From the NCBI GenBank assembly GCA_964655475.1, contig CAZZMO010000019.1, positions 1 through 27,793 on the forward strand: 27,793 nucleotides of DNA, given 5' to 3'. Every line of letters starts with the position of its first letter. Position 1 is the first letter of the stretch. The stretch is from VGMA01 sp964655475 (lineage in GTDB: Bacteria > Chlamydiota > Chlamydiia > Chlamydiales > VGMA01). The translations under genes were made by a program, and so were the position numbers. Shown here one piece after another: positions 7,037-15,536 of this stretch. Under the pieces are notes generated by a model. It saw only the letters and a program-made list of their open reading frames with translations. It did no database searches and had not been told where the DNA came from.

Positions 7037-8504
7037 AGATAATAAGGGCTATCAGAAGAGCCAGCGTCAACCACCCCATAAAATAGAGACAGTCGTCGAG
7101 GGCTAAACATCTCGATTGTTTATCGAGTGCAAGCGCAATCGTCGCTACCATCTCTTGGTCAGAGAGTTGAAAAGGGATAAGCCTTTGAAAATATTCAACA
7201 GTTAGTTGTGAAAACCTGGTCAATTCTTCCCCGAGCCGATCGTGGTAAAAAGCTTCTCTTCGTTGCCAAACAATCGGATAGATGGCTGCTCCAATAGTGC
7301 TTGAAAGGACTCTAGCAAGTTGGAAGAAGGTGAGAAGGGGGAGTCTTTTGTCCAAGTCATGGGAATGGAGGAGCATGTAGAGAAGAGGGGGGAGGAACAT
7401 CACATATCCAAATCCTGCGAGCATCCTGGCGATGGCAATCCGTTTAAAATCAATGAAGACATCAAATCGTTGAGAGTAGAAGCAAGAGAAGGAGGTCAAT
7501 AAGATTCCACCCGCAAGGAGAAGAAGACTTTTTTGTAGGTTCTTTTTCCAGATCCAATGGAGAAAGAACAAGGCGCCAACACCCATCGTCAATAGAGCTA
7601 TCGCAATCCACTCGGGTGTATAGCTCACATCAAGTTTAAGCCATACAGAGAGGATGATGACGATCCCAAAATAGGAGGAAAAGAGGAAGAACATATTGAT
7701 CATCGCAAAAGAAAAAGAGAAGTTCTTCCAGAGGGTAAAGTCTAGGAGGGGATAAGGGTGATAACAAGAGCGGACAATAAAGTAGCCAGTGCAAAGAACC
7801 GCTGTCAGAAAGCTATGAATCATCCAGGTAGATCTAAACCAATCAAGCTGCTGTCCTAAGCTTAAAAACGTTACAAGAGAGACAACGCCGATACAAAAAA
7901 AGGTATATCCGATCCAGTCAAGTTGAGCTGGTTCTTTACATTCGTCAACTCCTTTAAAGCTTTTATAGAGAAGGATAAAACAAGCGACGATGAAGTAGCT
8001 ATCGAGGTAGAAGATAATCCTCCAGGTGAATTCATAAGCAATGATTCCCCCAATAGCTGCTCCTACTACAGCTGCTGTGAGAAAGATGAGTAGCATTCCT
8101 TGGAGAAAATGGTTTTTTTGCTCTTCAGTCCCCATCAAAATAAACATATTCCCGATGATGCTGAGGATAGGACCACAAGAGATCCCTTGAAGAAAGCGGA
8201 GCGTCAGAAAGAGAGGATAGTTGCCTGCAAGTCCAATCAAAAATGTGATGATGGCAAAAATAGCTGTAAAGATCAGAATGCTATGTTTAAAGCCAAGTCT
8301 CCTTCTGAGATAAAGAGCTAGAGGGCTCGTAATAGCATTTCCTGCACCATAAAATGTGACGCCATAAGCTGATGTCACACTGCTCGATCCGAGATCATCA
8401 ATGATGTACAGGGCCGCCATGCTTGTGATAGTGAAGTTGAACAACATGAAGAAGATGATCATGAAGCTCGACCCAAAGAGCAATGGGGAGATCTTATTAT
8501 TCAT
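7005..8504 (-). CDS. EmrB/QacA-type (DHA2) MFS drug-efflux pump
   Basis: A 499-residue inner-membrane transporter of the major facilitator superfamily with roughly 12-14 hydrophobic segments. The N-terminal half carries SSSVTSAYGVTFYGAGNAI and RRRLGFKH (loop 2-3, motif A region), then LRFLQGISCGPILSIIGN (motif B/C-like, TM4), all in positions expected for DHA2 proton-driven exporters. It is the last gene of a minus-strand operon and overlaps the EmrA-like adaptor gene by eight bases, the arrangement expected of EmrAB-type pumps that dock to an outer-membrane channel. The long loop before the final helix (about residues 410-470) would be periplasmic or cytosolic and is rich in charged residues. 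Substrates are probably amphipathic toxic compounds; the sequence does not say which. Confidence 0.88.
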   Translation of the reverse strand: MNNKISPLLFGSSFMIIFFMLFNFTITSMAALYIIDDLGSSSVTSAYGVTFYGAGNAITSPLALYLRRRLGFKHSILIFTAIFAIITFLIGLAGNYPLFLTLRFLQGISCGPILSIIGNMFILMGTEEQKNHFLQGMLLIFLTAAVVGAAIGGIIAYEFTWRIIFYLDSYFIVACFILLYKSFKGVDECKEPAQLDWIGYTFFCIGVVSLVTFLSLGQQLDWFRSTWMIHSFLTAVLCTGYFIVRSCYHPYPLLDFTLWKNFSFSFAMINMFFLFSSYFGIVIILSVWLKLDVSYTPEWIAIALLTMGVGALFFLHWIWKKNLQKSLLLLAGGILLTSFSCFYSQRFDVFIDFKRIAIARMLAGFGYVMFLPPLLYMLLHSHDLDKRLPLLTFFQLARVLSSTIGAAIYPIVWQRREAFYHDRLGEELTRFSQLTVEYFQRLIPFQLSDQEMVATIALALDKQSRCLALDDCLYFMGWLTLALLIALIIFRRSCVSDYA

Positions 8505-9666
8505 TATCTGTCACATCATCTAAAATCAGAGGAGTATTTGCATAGAATGAGAGCTGTGGATCGAGATTGGCAAGAAAAATCTCATTAGCAAAATCGATGC
8601 TCCCCGTCTCTTCTTTTTCAAAAATCGGAGTGTCATACTGAGGCGATGGAGGAGGAATGTTATTTTTTGGTGCTCTGATATTTGTATTTGCAGTCATCGT
8701 GAGTCCAATTCTTAAAGGATGCTTCTCAAGCTCTTTTGGATCGAGTTCGATGCGGACTGGAAGTCTTTGGACAATTTTAATCCAGTTACCAGAGAGGTTT
8801 TGAGGGGGGAGGATCGAAAAGGCATTACCAGCTCCACCTGGCAGGCCAACAATCTTTCCATGAAAAGTGACTTGAGGTCCGTAGTAATCTGCAAATAGGT
8901 TGACGCTTTGACCTACAGCCATTTTTGCCATCTGAGTCTCTTTGTAGTTAGCATTGACCCAGATCTGATCGAGAGGGATGATGGCGAGGAGAGGCTCTCC
9001 CTCTCTCACATGCATTCCCACCTGAATTTTCCTTTGCGCTACAAGACCATCGACAGGGGCATAGATCTTACAGCGGTAGAGATAGAGCCAGGTGTCGACA
9101 AATTCATCAATGGCCTTCACAACCATCGGATGATTGCGGATAGACACACCCTGCAAAAAGGCCTTTTCTTTTTGATAGAGACTCTTGATCTGCTGCATAG
9201 AGAAGTAACTTGCCTTGAGAGCTGCTTGTGCATGTTCATAGTTTTCGAGCGATACACCCCCTTGGGAGATGACGTCATCTCTATGTTGCATATCTTGACA
9301 AGCCACAACGTACTCTGCTCGTTTGACTTCAATCTCTGAACGATAGGCAAACAGCTGATGATACATCTGGCAGATGCTGCGTACTGTGTTCGCGAGGTGC
9401 TCTTTTGCTTGGTCAAAAGCGAGATTAGCGTCAGATTCGTCGAGCTGGACGAGAATATCCCCTTTTTTGACGAAGAAGGTGTCATCAGAGTAGATGTGTG
9501 TGACAAAACCATCGTGTAGGGGAGTCAATACGACCTGATTTCCCATCACGTAAGCATCTGTTGTAAACTTGTGGAACCGAAAGTATGTAAGCCAAGAGAT
9601 CCCTGCTATCAGAGCTAAGAGGAGAAACGGCGTCCAAAAATAGAGAGCAATTTTCTTATTTTTCAT
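8497..9666 (-). CDS. EmrA/HlyD-type membrane-fusion (periplasmic adaptor) protein
   Basis: A 389-residue adaptor that links an inner-membrane pump to an outer-membrane channel. It has one N-terminal transmembrane helix (about residues 5-25, IALYFWTPFLLLALIAGISW). The lipoyl half-motif GFVTHIYSDDTFFVKKGDIL follows, then a long alpha-helical hairpin (about residues 75-185), the second lipoyl half (KIYAPVDGLVAQRKIQVGMHV) and a beta-barrel region ending with IRAPKN. The C-terminal tail of about 50 residues is longer than usual and Pro-rich (PPPSPQYD). I chose ATG 9666, with GGAGG eleven bases upstream, over GTG 9684. Eleven bases overlap the channel gene upstream and eight overlap the MFS gene downstream, so the three genes are translationally coupled. 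Confidence 0.9.
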   Translation of the reverse strand: MKNKKIALYFWTPFLLLALIAGISWLTYFRFHKFTTDAYVMGNQVVLTPLHDGFVTHIYSDDTFFVKKGDILVQLDESDANLAFDQAKEHLANTVRSICQMYHQLFAYRSEIEVKRAEYVVACQDMQHRDDVISQGGVSLENYEHAQAALKASYFSMQQIKSLYQKEKAFLQGVSIRNHPMVVKAIDEFVDTWLYLYRCKIYAPVDGLVAQRKIQVGMHVREGEPLLAIIPLDQIWVNANYKETQMAKMAVGQSVNLFADYYGPQVTFHGKIVGLPGGAGNAFSILPPQNLSGNWIKIVQRLPVRIELDPKELEKHPLRIGLTMTANTNIRAPKNNIPPPSPQYDTPIFEKEETGSIDFANEIFLANLDPQLSFYANTPLILDDVTDNE

Positions 9667-11071
9667 GGCTGATGTATCCTCCACCTAAACTTTTGATCAA
9701 TTCAATAACAGAAAAATATTGTCCATACAAGAGGTCGAGATCTTCGAGCCTTTTTCCGATCCATTGGATCTCCTCTTGATATACTTCCAAAACGTTGTCC
9801 AATCCTGACTGCATCCTAAGATTTTTGAGCTCGAAACGAAAGAGAGCGTTATCCACTATCATCTTTTGACTCTCTTTCTTTTTGTAGAAGGTATCGACAA
9901 TGATTAAATTGTTTGAAACCTCTTTCACAGCGTCGAGAAGGAGTTTGTTGTAGTGAAAGACTGCCTGCTCAAACTCAGCCTTCTTTTCATTGACACCTGC
10001 TCGAATATTTCCTGCAGTAAAAATGGGAAGGTGAAATGCAGGAAGGAGATTGGCAACCAAACTCGATTCATTGAAAAGGTTGTAGGTGTGAAACGATTCA
10101 AATCCTAAAATTCCCCGAATATTGATGTTGGGAAAGAAATTAGCCACACTTGCTCCAACGAGATGGGAGACTGCTTCAACCCTCCAGATCGCTGCTGTCA
10201 AGTCAGGTCTTCTCGCAAGAAGATCGAGAGAGATTTCTTCAGGAATATCGATGTGGATCGGAGCTTCAGGAAGATAGGTGTAGGGAATGGGATCGTAGTC
10301 GGGTCCTTGACCAATGAGAGCATTGATCATGTGTTGATTGATCGCGATTTCCTCATCGATAGCGAACACTGCCTTTCTCGCCTCTTCCACAGCCTCGTTG
10401 GCCAGATAGACAGGCAAGTTGGAGTTCAGTGCGCTGACCTTGAGTAGATTTTCAAGATTGGATAGGTCAGATCGGATGGTCAAAAGCCTTTCGTAGAGCC
10501 GCTTTCGTTGCATATTCGTGAGAAGAGAAAAATAACTCTCTGCGATCGATGTAGTGATCACAAGTTCCACCTGCTTCGCTTCAGCTTCTTTTGAATAGGT
10601 TTCCCCAAGAGCCGCTTCAAAGAGGTTTCTATATTGACGCCAAAAGTCAAATGTATAGTCGAGGCTGAGGCCAATATCGAGAAGATTTGCAGTGATCGGT
10701 AGCTGGGGATTCAACGCTCTCAAAAGACCATTTTTACTCAGATGGATCCAGTTTTCATTGAAATCCATAGAGAGCCAAGGAAAAAGGAAAGAGCGCTTTT
10801 GCAAAGCAATTTGCTTTGCCTGCTCGATTCTCTCCTCTGCGAGTCTAATCGATGGGTTGTTTTGTAGCCCTTTGGCTATCAGCTGAGAAAGGGGATCTGA
10901 TTGGAACACTTCCCACCAGGCCTCTTTCGGCCACGATCCGAATCTAAACGGGGTCTCTGTTTGATGAGCTACAGCAGGCGTTGGGAGAATGTTTTCATTG
11001 TTTTTGTAGTGAAACAATGAGCAGGAGGAAACCACCAAAAAAAGCAGTATAAAAAGTGCAGTCGAGCGCAT
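9656..11071 (-). CDS. TolC/OprM (NodT)-family outer-membrane efflux lipoprotein
   Basis: A 471-residue outer-membrane factor with a lipoprotein signal peptide: MRSTALFILLFLVVSSC, with the lipidated Cys at residue 17. Two TolC-type repeats are visible, beginning near LSQLIAKGLQNNPSIRLAEE and near LDLLARRPDLTAAIWRVEAV. LLARRPDL is the conserved landmark of the NodT/OprM subfamily. Each repeat contains long helices that form the periplasmic tunnel. The protein supplies the exit duct for the adaptor and MFS pump encoded immediately downstream. It starts nine bases after the stop of the DMT transporter gene, so all four genes probably share one transcript. Confidence 0.9.
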   Translation of the reverse strand: MRSTALFILLFLVVSSCSLFHYKNNENILPTPAVAHQTETPFRFGSWPKEAWWEVFQSDPLSQLIAKGLQNNPSIRLAEERIEQAKQIALQKRSFLFPWLSMDFNENWIHLSKNGLLRALNPQLPITANLLDIGLSLDYTFDFWRQYRNLFEAALGETYSKEAEAKQVELVITTSIAESYFSLLTNMQRKRLYERLLTIRSDLSNLENLLKVSALNSNLPVYLANEAVEEARKAVFAIDEEIAINQHMINALIGQGPDYDPIPYTYLPEAPIHIDIPEEISLDLLARRPDLTAAIWRVEAVSHLVGASVANFFPNINIRGILGFESFHTYNLFNESSLVANLLPAFHLPIFTAGNIRAGVNEKKAEFEQAVFHYNKLLLDAVKEVSNNLIIVDTFYKKKESQKMIVDNALFRFELKNLRMQSGLDNVLEVYQEEIQWIGKRLEDLDLLYGQYFSVIELIKSLGGGYISHEK

Positions 11072-11080
11072 GCCCCACTA

Positions 11081-12010
11081 TTAGTATAATCTAGACAATT
11101 TGAACAGAATTTTTTTCCAAGGAAGTCCCGCTGTTAAGACAGTAAACATTCCAACCCAGTGGATGGGAGAGAGGAGAATTTCTGTCGTCAAACAGCCATA
11201 GAGACGCCCCGCAACTACATCTCCGAGAAGGAGAGTGTTGAGAAGGTTGTAGTGGATCATTTTTGAAGCTCTACACCAAAGGTGGGACGCGAGCCAGCAG
11301 TAGCCGATTCCACTCACAAGACTCACTAGAATAAACTTTACCCAGTCGCTGATAGAATGGGAAGAGAAGAATTCAGGCTTAAATTGAAGGTGGTATCCCC
11401 AACCCCCGAGACTTAAGAAAAAGCAGAAAATCCCCACCCAGATGATGACGGAGCGCGTTTGAGTGACTTCGTACTGAGAAAAAGCTCTTGTGTAAAAGGC
11501 CCAGAGTCCCCCTTGCGCGAGCGTGATTACACAGCCGATCATCGAATGGTCGAGGCCGCTCCATTCACCCCATTCTAAAAAGATGAGCCCCACCAAGAAA
11601 AATAGGACCTGCAGAGTTTCTTCCGGGGAGGGAAGCTCTTTTTTTGAGAGGAAATTCATGACCAATGGGGTCAAGAGGAGCATAGTTCCATAAAGAAGAG
11701 CCACAGTTTCAGGTGTGTGGATCCTGATATTCAGGATGTCGAGAAAGTCATAACAAAGGTAGCCAAGTAACGCCAATAAAAAAACCGTCTTGATATTCGG
11801 TAGAGCCCCTGATCGAGAGCGTAGCACGAGCGCCACTACCCCAAAGGCAAGGTATCTTCCTAAGAGGATTTCATCTGGGGAAAAGGAAGAGAGAAGAAGA
11901 GGGACAACATAGCTCGTTCCCCAAAGTAGGCAGGCCAGCACCCCAAAAAGGAGTCCCAACATGGAGCTTCCGATTTGAGTATTGTCAGATGGGCGAGATA
12001 GAAACGTCAT
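11081..12010 (-). CDS. DMT-superfamily (EamA-like) transporter
   Basis: A 309-residue integral membrane protein with about ten hydrophobic segments in two halves, as in drug/metabolite transporters. GVLACLLWGTSYVVPLLL is the typical first EamA helix (LLWGxxY), and YGTMLLLTPLVMNFLSKKEL matches the TM3 to TM4 region. The second EamA repeat is weaker (ILVSLVSGIGYCWLASHLWCR). Chlamydiae use members of this superfamily to import host metabolites, for example a reported S-adenosylmethionine transporter, but the substrate here is not readable. It is the promoter-proximal gene of the efflux operon, nine bases before the TolC-like gene. The start at ATG 12010 is first in frame; an internal ATG near residue 17 is an alternative because the first 16 residues are polar. 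Confidence 0.8.
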   Translation of the reverse strand: MTFLSRPSDNTQIGSSMLGLLFGVLACLLWGTSYVVPLLLSSFSPDEILLGRYLAFGVVALVLRSRSGALPNIKTVFLLALLGYLCYDFLDILNIRIHTPETVALLYGTMLLLTPLVMNFLSKKELPSPEETLQVLFFLVGLIFLEWGEWSGLDHSMIGCVITLAQGGLWAFYTRAFSQYEVTQTRSVIIWVGIFCFFLSLGGWGYHLQFKPEFFSSHSISDWVKFILVSLVSGIGYCWLASHLWCRASKMIHYNLLNTLLLGDVVAGRLYGCLTTEILLSPIHWVGMFTVLTAGLPWKKILFKLSRLY

Positions 12011-12049
12011 GACAAGCTTTGCTTAACTGCTCCAGATGGGGATTACGTA

Positions 12050-12082
12050 ACTGTACTATATCTTTTTAAGCGACTTTATCGA
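12050..12082 (-). promoter_or_regulatory. Candidate promoter of the DMT-TolC-EmrA-EmrB operon
   Basis: On the minus strand TCGATA (12082-12077) and TATAGT (12060-12055) are separated by 16 bases, and the predicted start lies about 40 bases before ATG 12010. The -10 matches the consensus well; the -35 matches at four of six positions. It lies in the divergent gap shared with the unrecognised gene at 12129. Confidence 0.35.
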
Positions 12083-12128
12083 TAGAATATATCGTCTTCA
12101 ACCCAGAAATTCTCTTTTTAAGGTACTC

Positions 12129-12986
12129 ATGCTTGGCTTTTCTACACTTCGGGACTACGTGACCTCTCTTTTTACCTTACCTGAGTTTGCCGGTGCCCAA
12201 GAAATTTATGAGCTCCACAATAAAGTAGAAGAGGTCGCTTACAGCGCACTCGTGGATAAAGTTATTTCTTTAGGAATTGTCAGAGATGGCATTTCAGAAA
12301 ATGAGTCCCAATTACTTCTTCAACATATCAAACAAGTTGCTCATCGAGAACTCTTCCGCAAAGATGGGTACTGGGCCTCTAGGACAAAACTTCTCAAACC
12401 AGAGCAAATTGATTATGTGCTTAAGCAATATGGACACATCGTCCACGATAGAGATACAAAATTAACCAGAGGGAGATACCACTATTTATCTGACCTCTTA
12501 ATGGCCTTCGATGACCATAATACCATGGTCAAAACAATCCTCTTTACCTCCTGGTTTCAAGAACCGAGACCATTAGAAGATGAAAATCATTCCCATCTCG
12601 AGATGATCAAAAAGAAAGTGAGGTTTTATGAACGGCTCGATGAGGCCCTCCCATTTTCTTTAAAAGAAGTTCTCGACGAGAAAAAGACCTTTTGGGACAC
12701 CTATTTTCCTGGCAAAAGGCTTGCTGGAGAAGGCACTTCAGAAGACTTTTTGAATATCTGCCATGTGCGCTACCATTTCCATGTCTATACTGAAGGAAGA
12801 AACCGAGAGATCCAGACCCTCGATGGCACCATCCACAAGATTTTCCGATCCAGCCTAGCTAGGACCGCGACCGAGCTCCTCGGTCCCCATCCCTTCTTCG
12901 ACGAATCCCTAACCTTGAGAGAATTCATAGAAAAATATTTCCCCGATTCAGGCTATGCCCCCGAACATAAGGCTATTCAATTTTAA
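12129..12986 (+). CDS. Unrecognised 285-residue soluble protein
   Basis: No family is recognised. The protein has no signal peptide and no membrane helix, and is predicted mostly alpha-helical with many charged and aromatic residues. Visible segments include EIYELHNKVEEVAYSALVDK near the N terminus, a His-rich middle stretch (CHVRYHFHVYTEGRNREI), and a C-terminal RSSLARTATELLG. AAGG sits seven bases before ATG 12129, a weak ribosome-binding site. It is a single-gene unit between the efflux operon (divergent) and the ABC exporter (same strand, 77 bases downstream). The last 150 bases use noticeably more C-ending codons than the first part. An effector or host-interaction protein is possible but nothing in the sequence shows it. 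Confidence 0.65.
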   Translation: MLGFSTLRDYVTSLFTLPEFAGAQEIYELHNKVEEVAYSALVDKVISLGIVRDGISENESQLLLQHIKQVAHRELFRKDGYWASRTKLLKPEQIDYVLKQYGHIVHDRDTKLTRGRYHYLSDLLMAFDDHNTMVKTILFTSWFQEPRPLEDENHSHLEMIKKKVRFYERLDEALPFSLKEVLDEKKTFWDTYFPGKRLAGEGTSEDFLNICHVRYHFHVYTEGRNREIQTLDGTIHKIFRSSLARTATELLGPHPFFDESLTLREFIEKYFPDSGYAPEHKAIQF

Positions 12987-12995
12987 CACCACCAT

Positions 12996-13042
12996 CCTTT
13001 CTTTCTACCTGGGAAAATGAGAAGGGGGTTGATTTTTTTTAT
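12996..13042 (+). terminator. Weak candidate terminator after the 12129-12986 gene
   Basis: CCTTTCT (12996-13002) can pair with AGAAGGG (13020-13026) in seven base pairs including one G-U, with a 17-base loop. A run of eight T follows a few bases later. The large loop and the seven-base gap before the T-run make this weak. Confidence 0.3.
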
Positions 13043-13063
13043 AAGATGAAATAGGAAGGGCTC

Positions 13064-13915
13064 ATGAACCGTCGAAAAATAGTCCTTCCCGTTGCTCTCT
13101 TTTTGGCCGTTGGTGGTGGAGCGTTGCTATACCATCATTTCCATAAAGGTGAAGATTCGAATGTTTTGACTTTGTATGGCAACGTCGATGTGAGGCAGGT
13201 AGAGATTGGATTTCGAGTAGGAGGACAGGTCGACCAGCTGTTTTTCCAAGAAGGGGATGTGGTGAAGGTGGGGGACTTAATGGCTCTATTGGATCAGAGT
13301 CCCTATTTGGAAGAGGTAACGAAAGCACTATCGAATGTAGAAGCCTTGGCGGTCGATTTAGAGAATGCAGAGCGGCAATATGAAAGACGGCTTGCCTTAG
13401 TTGGGGAGCTTGCCGTATCACAAGAAGATTGTGATAACGCCAAAGCGAAGCGGGATCAGTTGATTGCGAACCTGATTCATGCAGAGGGAGAGCTTTTGAT
13501 TGCACAAGATGAGCTTTCCTATATTGAGGCGAGGGCTCCTTCTGATGGGATTATTCTCAGTCGGATCAGAGAACCTGGAACTGTTGTCAATCCGACCGAT
13601 CCTGTATATGCCTTATCAGTTACTAATCCTATTTGGGTTAGAGCTTTTGTCGATGAGCCCCATTTAGGGGATGTCTATTATGGAATGAAAGCTCGAGTGA
13701 GAACTGATCGCTCCCTTGGTAAAACATATCAAGGTACTGTGGGATTTATTTCTCCCATGGCAGAATTTACTCCCAAAACTGTTCAAACGACTTCTCTTCG
13801 CACCGATCTGGTCTATCGCCTTCGAGTATACATCGACGATCCTGATGAACACCTCATTCAAGGGATGCCCGTGACAGTAGAATTATTGAAGCAAGTAGAT
13901 GATAGTCAAAATTGA
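13064..13915 (+). CDS. YbhG-like HlyD-family membrane-fusion protein of an ABC exporter
   Basis: A 283-residue periplasmic adaptor anchored by an N-terminal helix (VLPVALFLAVGGGALLYHHF). The N-terminal lipoyl half GFRVGGQVDQLFFQEGDVVK, with VGDLMALLDQSPY, is followed by a short coiled-coil hairpin (about residues 85-150). The second lipoyl half is EARAPSDGIILSRIREPGTVV, with the typical IWVRAFVDEPHLGDV strand after it. This combination is the YbhG/YhiI subgroup that works with ABC-2 exporters. GGAAGGG precedes ATG 13064. Its 3' end overlaps the ATPase gene by 17 bases. It would connect the YbhFSR-type ABC exporter to an outer-membrane channel; no second channel gene is present here, so the NodT-type lipoprotein at 9656 or one elsewhere could be shared. 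Confidence 0.88.
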   Translation: MNRRKIVLPVALFLAVGGGALLYHHFHKGEDSNVLTLYGNVDVRQVEIGFRVGGQVDQLFFQEGDVVKVGDLMALLDQSPYLEEVTKALSNVEALAVDLENAERQYERRLALVGELAVSQEDCDNAKAKRDQLIANLIHAEGELLIAQDELSYIEARAPSDGIILSRIREPGTVVNPTDPVYALSVTNPIWVRAFVDEPHLGDVYYGMKARVRTDRSLGKTYQGTVGFISPMAEFTPKTVQTTSLRTDLVYRLRVYIDDPDEHLIQGMPVTVELLKQVDDSQN

Positions 13916-15536
13916 ACATCTCACGAAGATGTTTTCTAAAGAAGGCCCTGCCGCTTTGGAAGATGTCCATGCAGAGTTTTCTCCTGGGCAAATGATTGGT
14001 GTTGTAGGTCCTGATGGCGCTGGAAAAACGACATTTCTCCGCCTTTTGGCCACTCTGCTAATTCCAACGAGTGGAAAGATCGAAATCGGAGGTTTAAATA
14101 CCGTTCAAGATGCAGAAAAAATCCACCCGTTGATCGGGTACATGCCACAAAAATTTGGCCTCTACGAAGACCTCAGCGTTCTCCAAAATTTAGAGCTCTA
14201 CGCCGATTTAAAAGGGGCGGATAAATCGTTCGATTCACTACTCGATTTTACAGGATTAAAACCTTTTACCAAAAGGCTTGCTAAAAACCTCTCAGGAGGA
14301 ATGAAGCAAAAGCTTGGACTCGCATGCGCTCTCGTTAAAACTCCGAAGCTTCTTTTATTAGATGAGCCAAGTGTGGGTGTTGATCCTATCTCTCGAAGAG
14401 AACTTTGGAAAATGACTTATAATCTTTTGGATCAAGGTATTACTGTTGTTTGGAGTACAGCGTATCTCGACGAAGCAGAGAAGTGTCATAACGTTCTATT
14501 ATTTAACGAAGGAAAGCTTCTCTATAACGGTAAACCAGAAGGGCTCCAACAAAGAGTTGAGGGGAGAGTCTACAAAATCCCTGGGGATCGGAAGAGGTTA
14601 CTCGAAGTTTTAAAAGAGAAAAATACAGTTGATGCACTCATTCAAGGAGAAGAGATCCGTCTTGTTGCTAAAACTCCTATTCCGGGTATGATCCCTGAAA
14701 AGAGCCGCTTTGAAGATGCTTTTATCGATCTTTTAGGAGGAGGCCCAAGTGGTGAATCGGTCTTAGCCAAAGAGATCCCTTTTATAGAAGGTGTAAGAGA
14801 TCATGTTATTGAAGTACAAGATGTTACAAAGGTGTTTGGTTCTTTTACAGCAGTCAACCACGTCTCATTTCAAGTGAAAAAAGGGGAAGTATTTGGCTTA
14901 TTGGGGCCAAATGGTGCTGGGAAATCGACTACTTTTAAAATGCTCTGTGGTCTATTGAAACCGACGAGTGGTAAGGCTTTTGTAAATGGACTCGATCTAC
15001 AAAAAGCCTCCTCAAAGGCCAGAAGTCAAATCGGCTATATGGCACAAAAGTTTTCCCTTTATGGACAGCTCAGCGTTTTGCAAAACCTAGAATTTTTCTC
15101 AGGGATTTACCATTTGAAGGGTAGCTTACAAAAAGAGGCGGTAGAAGAGATGGTAGAGATCTTTGATCTTAAACCTTTTCTTCATATGACTGCTGATACA
15201 CTGCCACTTGGATTCAAACAACGCCTAGCTCTTGCCTGTTCGAATATGCACCATCCGAGGATCTTGTTTCTCGATGAACCTACATCAGGAGTGGATCCAA
15301 GAACGAGACGAGAATTTTGGAACCACATCAATGGTCTTGTTGAAAAAGGGGTTACGATATTGATCACGACCCACTTTATGGATGAAGCAGAATATTGTGA
15401 TCGGATTGCCCTTATTTATCACGGCGAGGTGATTGCAATGGAGACGCCGAACGGGATCAAGAAAAAAGGGGGAGCTCAAACATTAGAAGAGGCCTTTATT
15501 AAACTGGTGGAGGAGTATGATCAACAGAAGATTTAA
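13899..15536 (+). CDS. YbhF-like tandem ABC-2 transporter ATPase
   Basis: A 545-residue protein with two nucleotide-binding domains in tandem. NBD1 has Walker A GPDGAGKT (37-44), signature NLSGGMKQ (130-137), Walker B LLLLDEPSVGVDP (151-163), and Ala188 where the H-loop His is expected (WSTAYLDEAE). NBD2 has Walker A GPNGAGKS (336-343), a degenerate signature LPLGFKQR (435-442), Walker B ILFLDEPTSGVDP and a normal H-loop His (TTHFMDEAE, H492). So one composite ATP site (NBD2 Walker A with NBD1 signature) is canonical and the other is degenerate. It energises export by the two permeases encoded immediately downstream, whose genes overlap. Drug, lipid or toxic-cation export are the usual suggestions for YbhFSR; none is shown here. 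Confidence 0.92.
   Translation: MIVKIEHLTKMFSKEGPAALEDVHAEFSPGQMIGVVGPDGAGKTTFLRLLATLLIPTSGKIEIGGLNTVQDAEKIHPLIGYMPQKFGLYEDLSVLQNLELYADLKGADKSFDSLLDFTGLKPFTKRLAKNLSGGMKQKLGLACALVKTPKLLLLDEPSVGVDPISRRELWKMTYNLLDQGITVVWSTAYLDEAEKCHNVLLFNEGKLLYNGKPEGLQQRVEGRVYKIPGDRKRLLEVLKEKNTVDALIQGEEIRLVAKTPIPGMIPEKSRFEDAFIDLLGGGPSGESVLAKEIPFIEGVRDHVIEVQDVTKVFGSFTAVNHVSFQVKKGEVFGLLGPNGAGKSTTFKMLCGLLKPTSGKAFVNGLDLQKASSKARSQIGYMAQKFSLYGQLSVLQNLEFFSGIYHLKGSLQKEAVEEMVEIFDLKPFLHMTADTLPLGFKQRLALACSNMHHPRILFLDEPTSGVDPRTRREFWNHINGLVEKGVTILITTHFMDEAEYCDRIALIYHGEVIAMETPNGIKKKGGAQTLEEAFIKLVEEYDQQKI

Noticed and set aside
8908..9339. 143-residue open frame on the plus strand opposite the EmrA-like gene
   Set aside because: It is a shadow of the adaptor gene and has no supporting signals.
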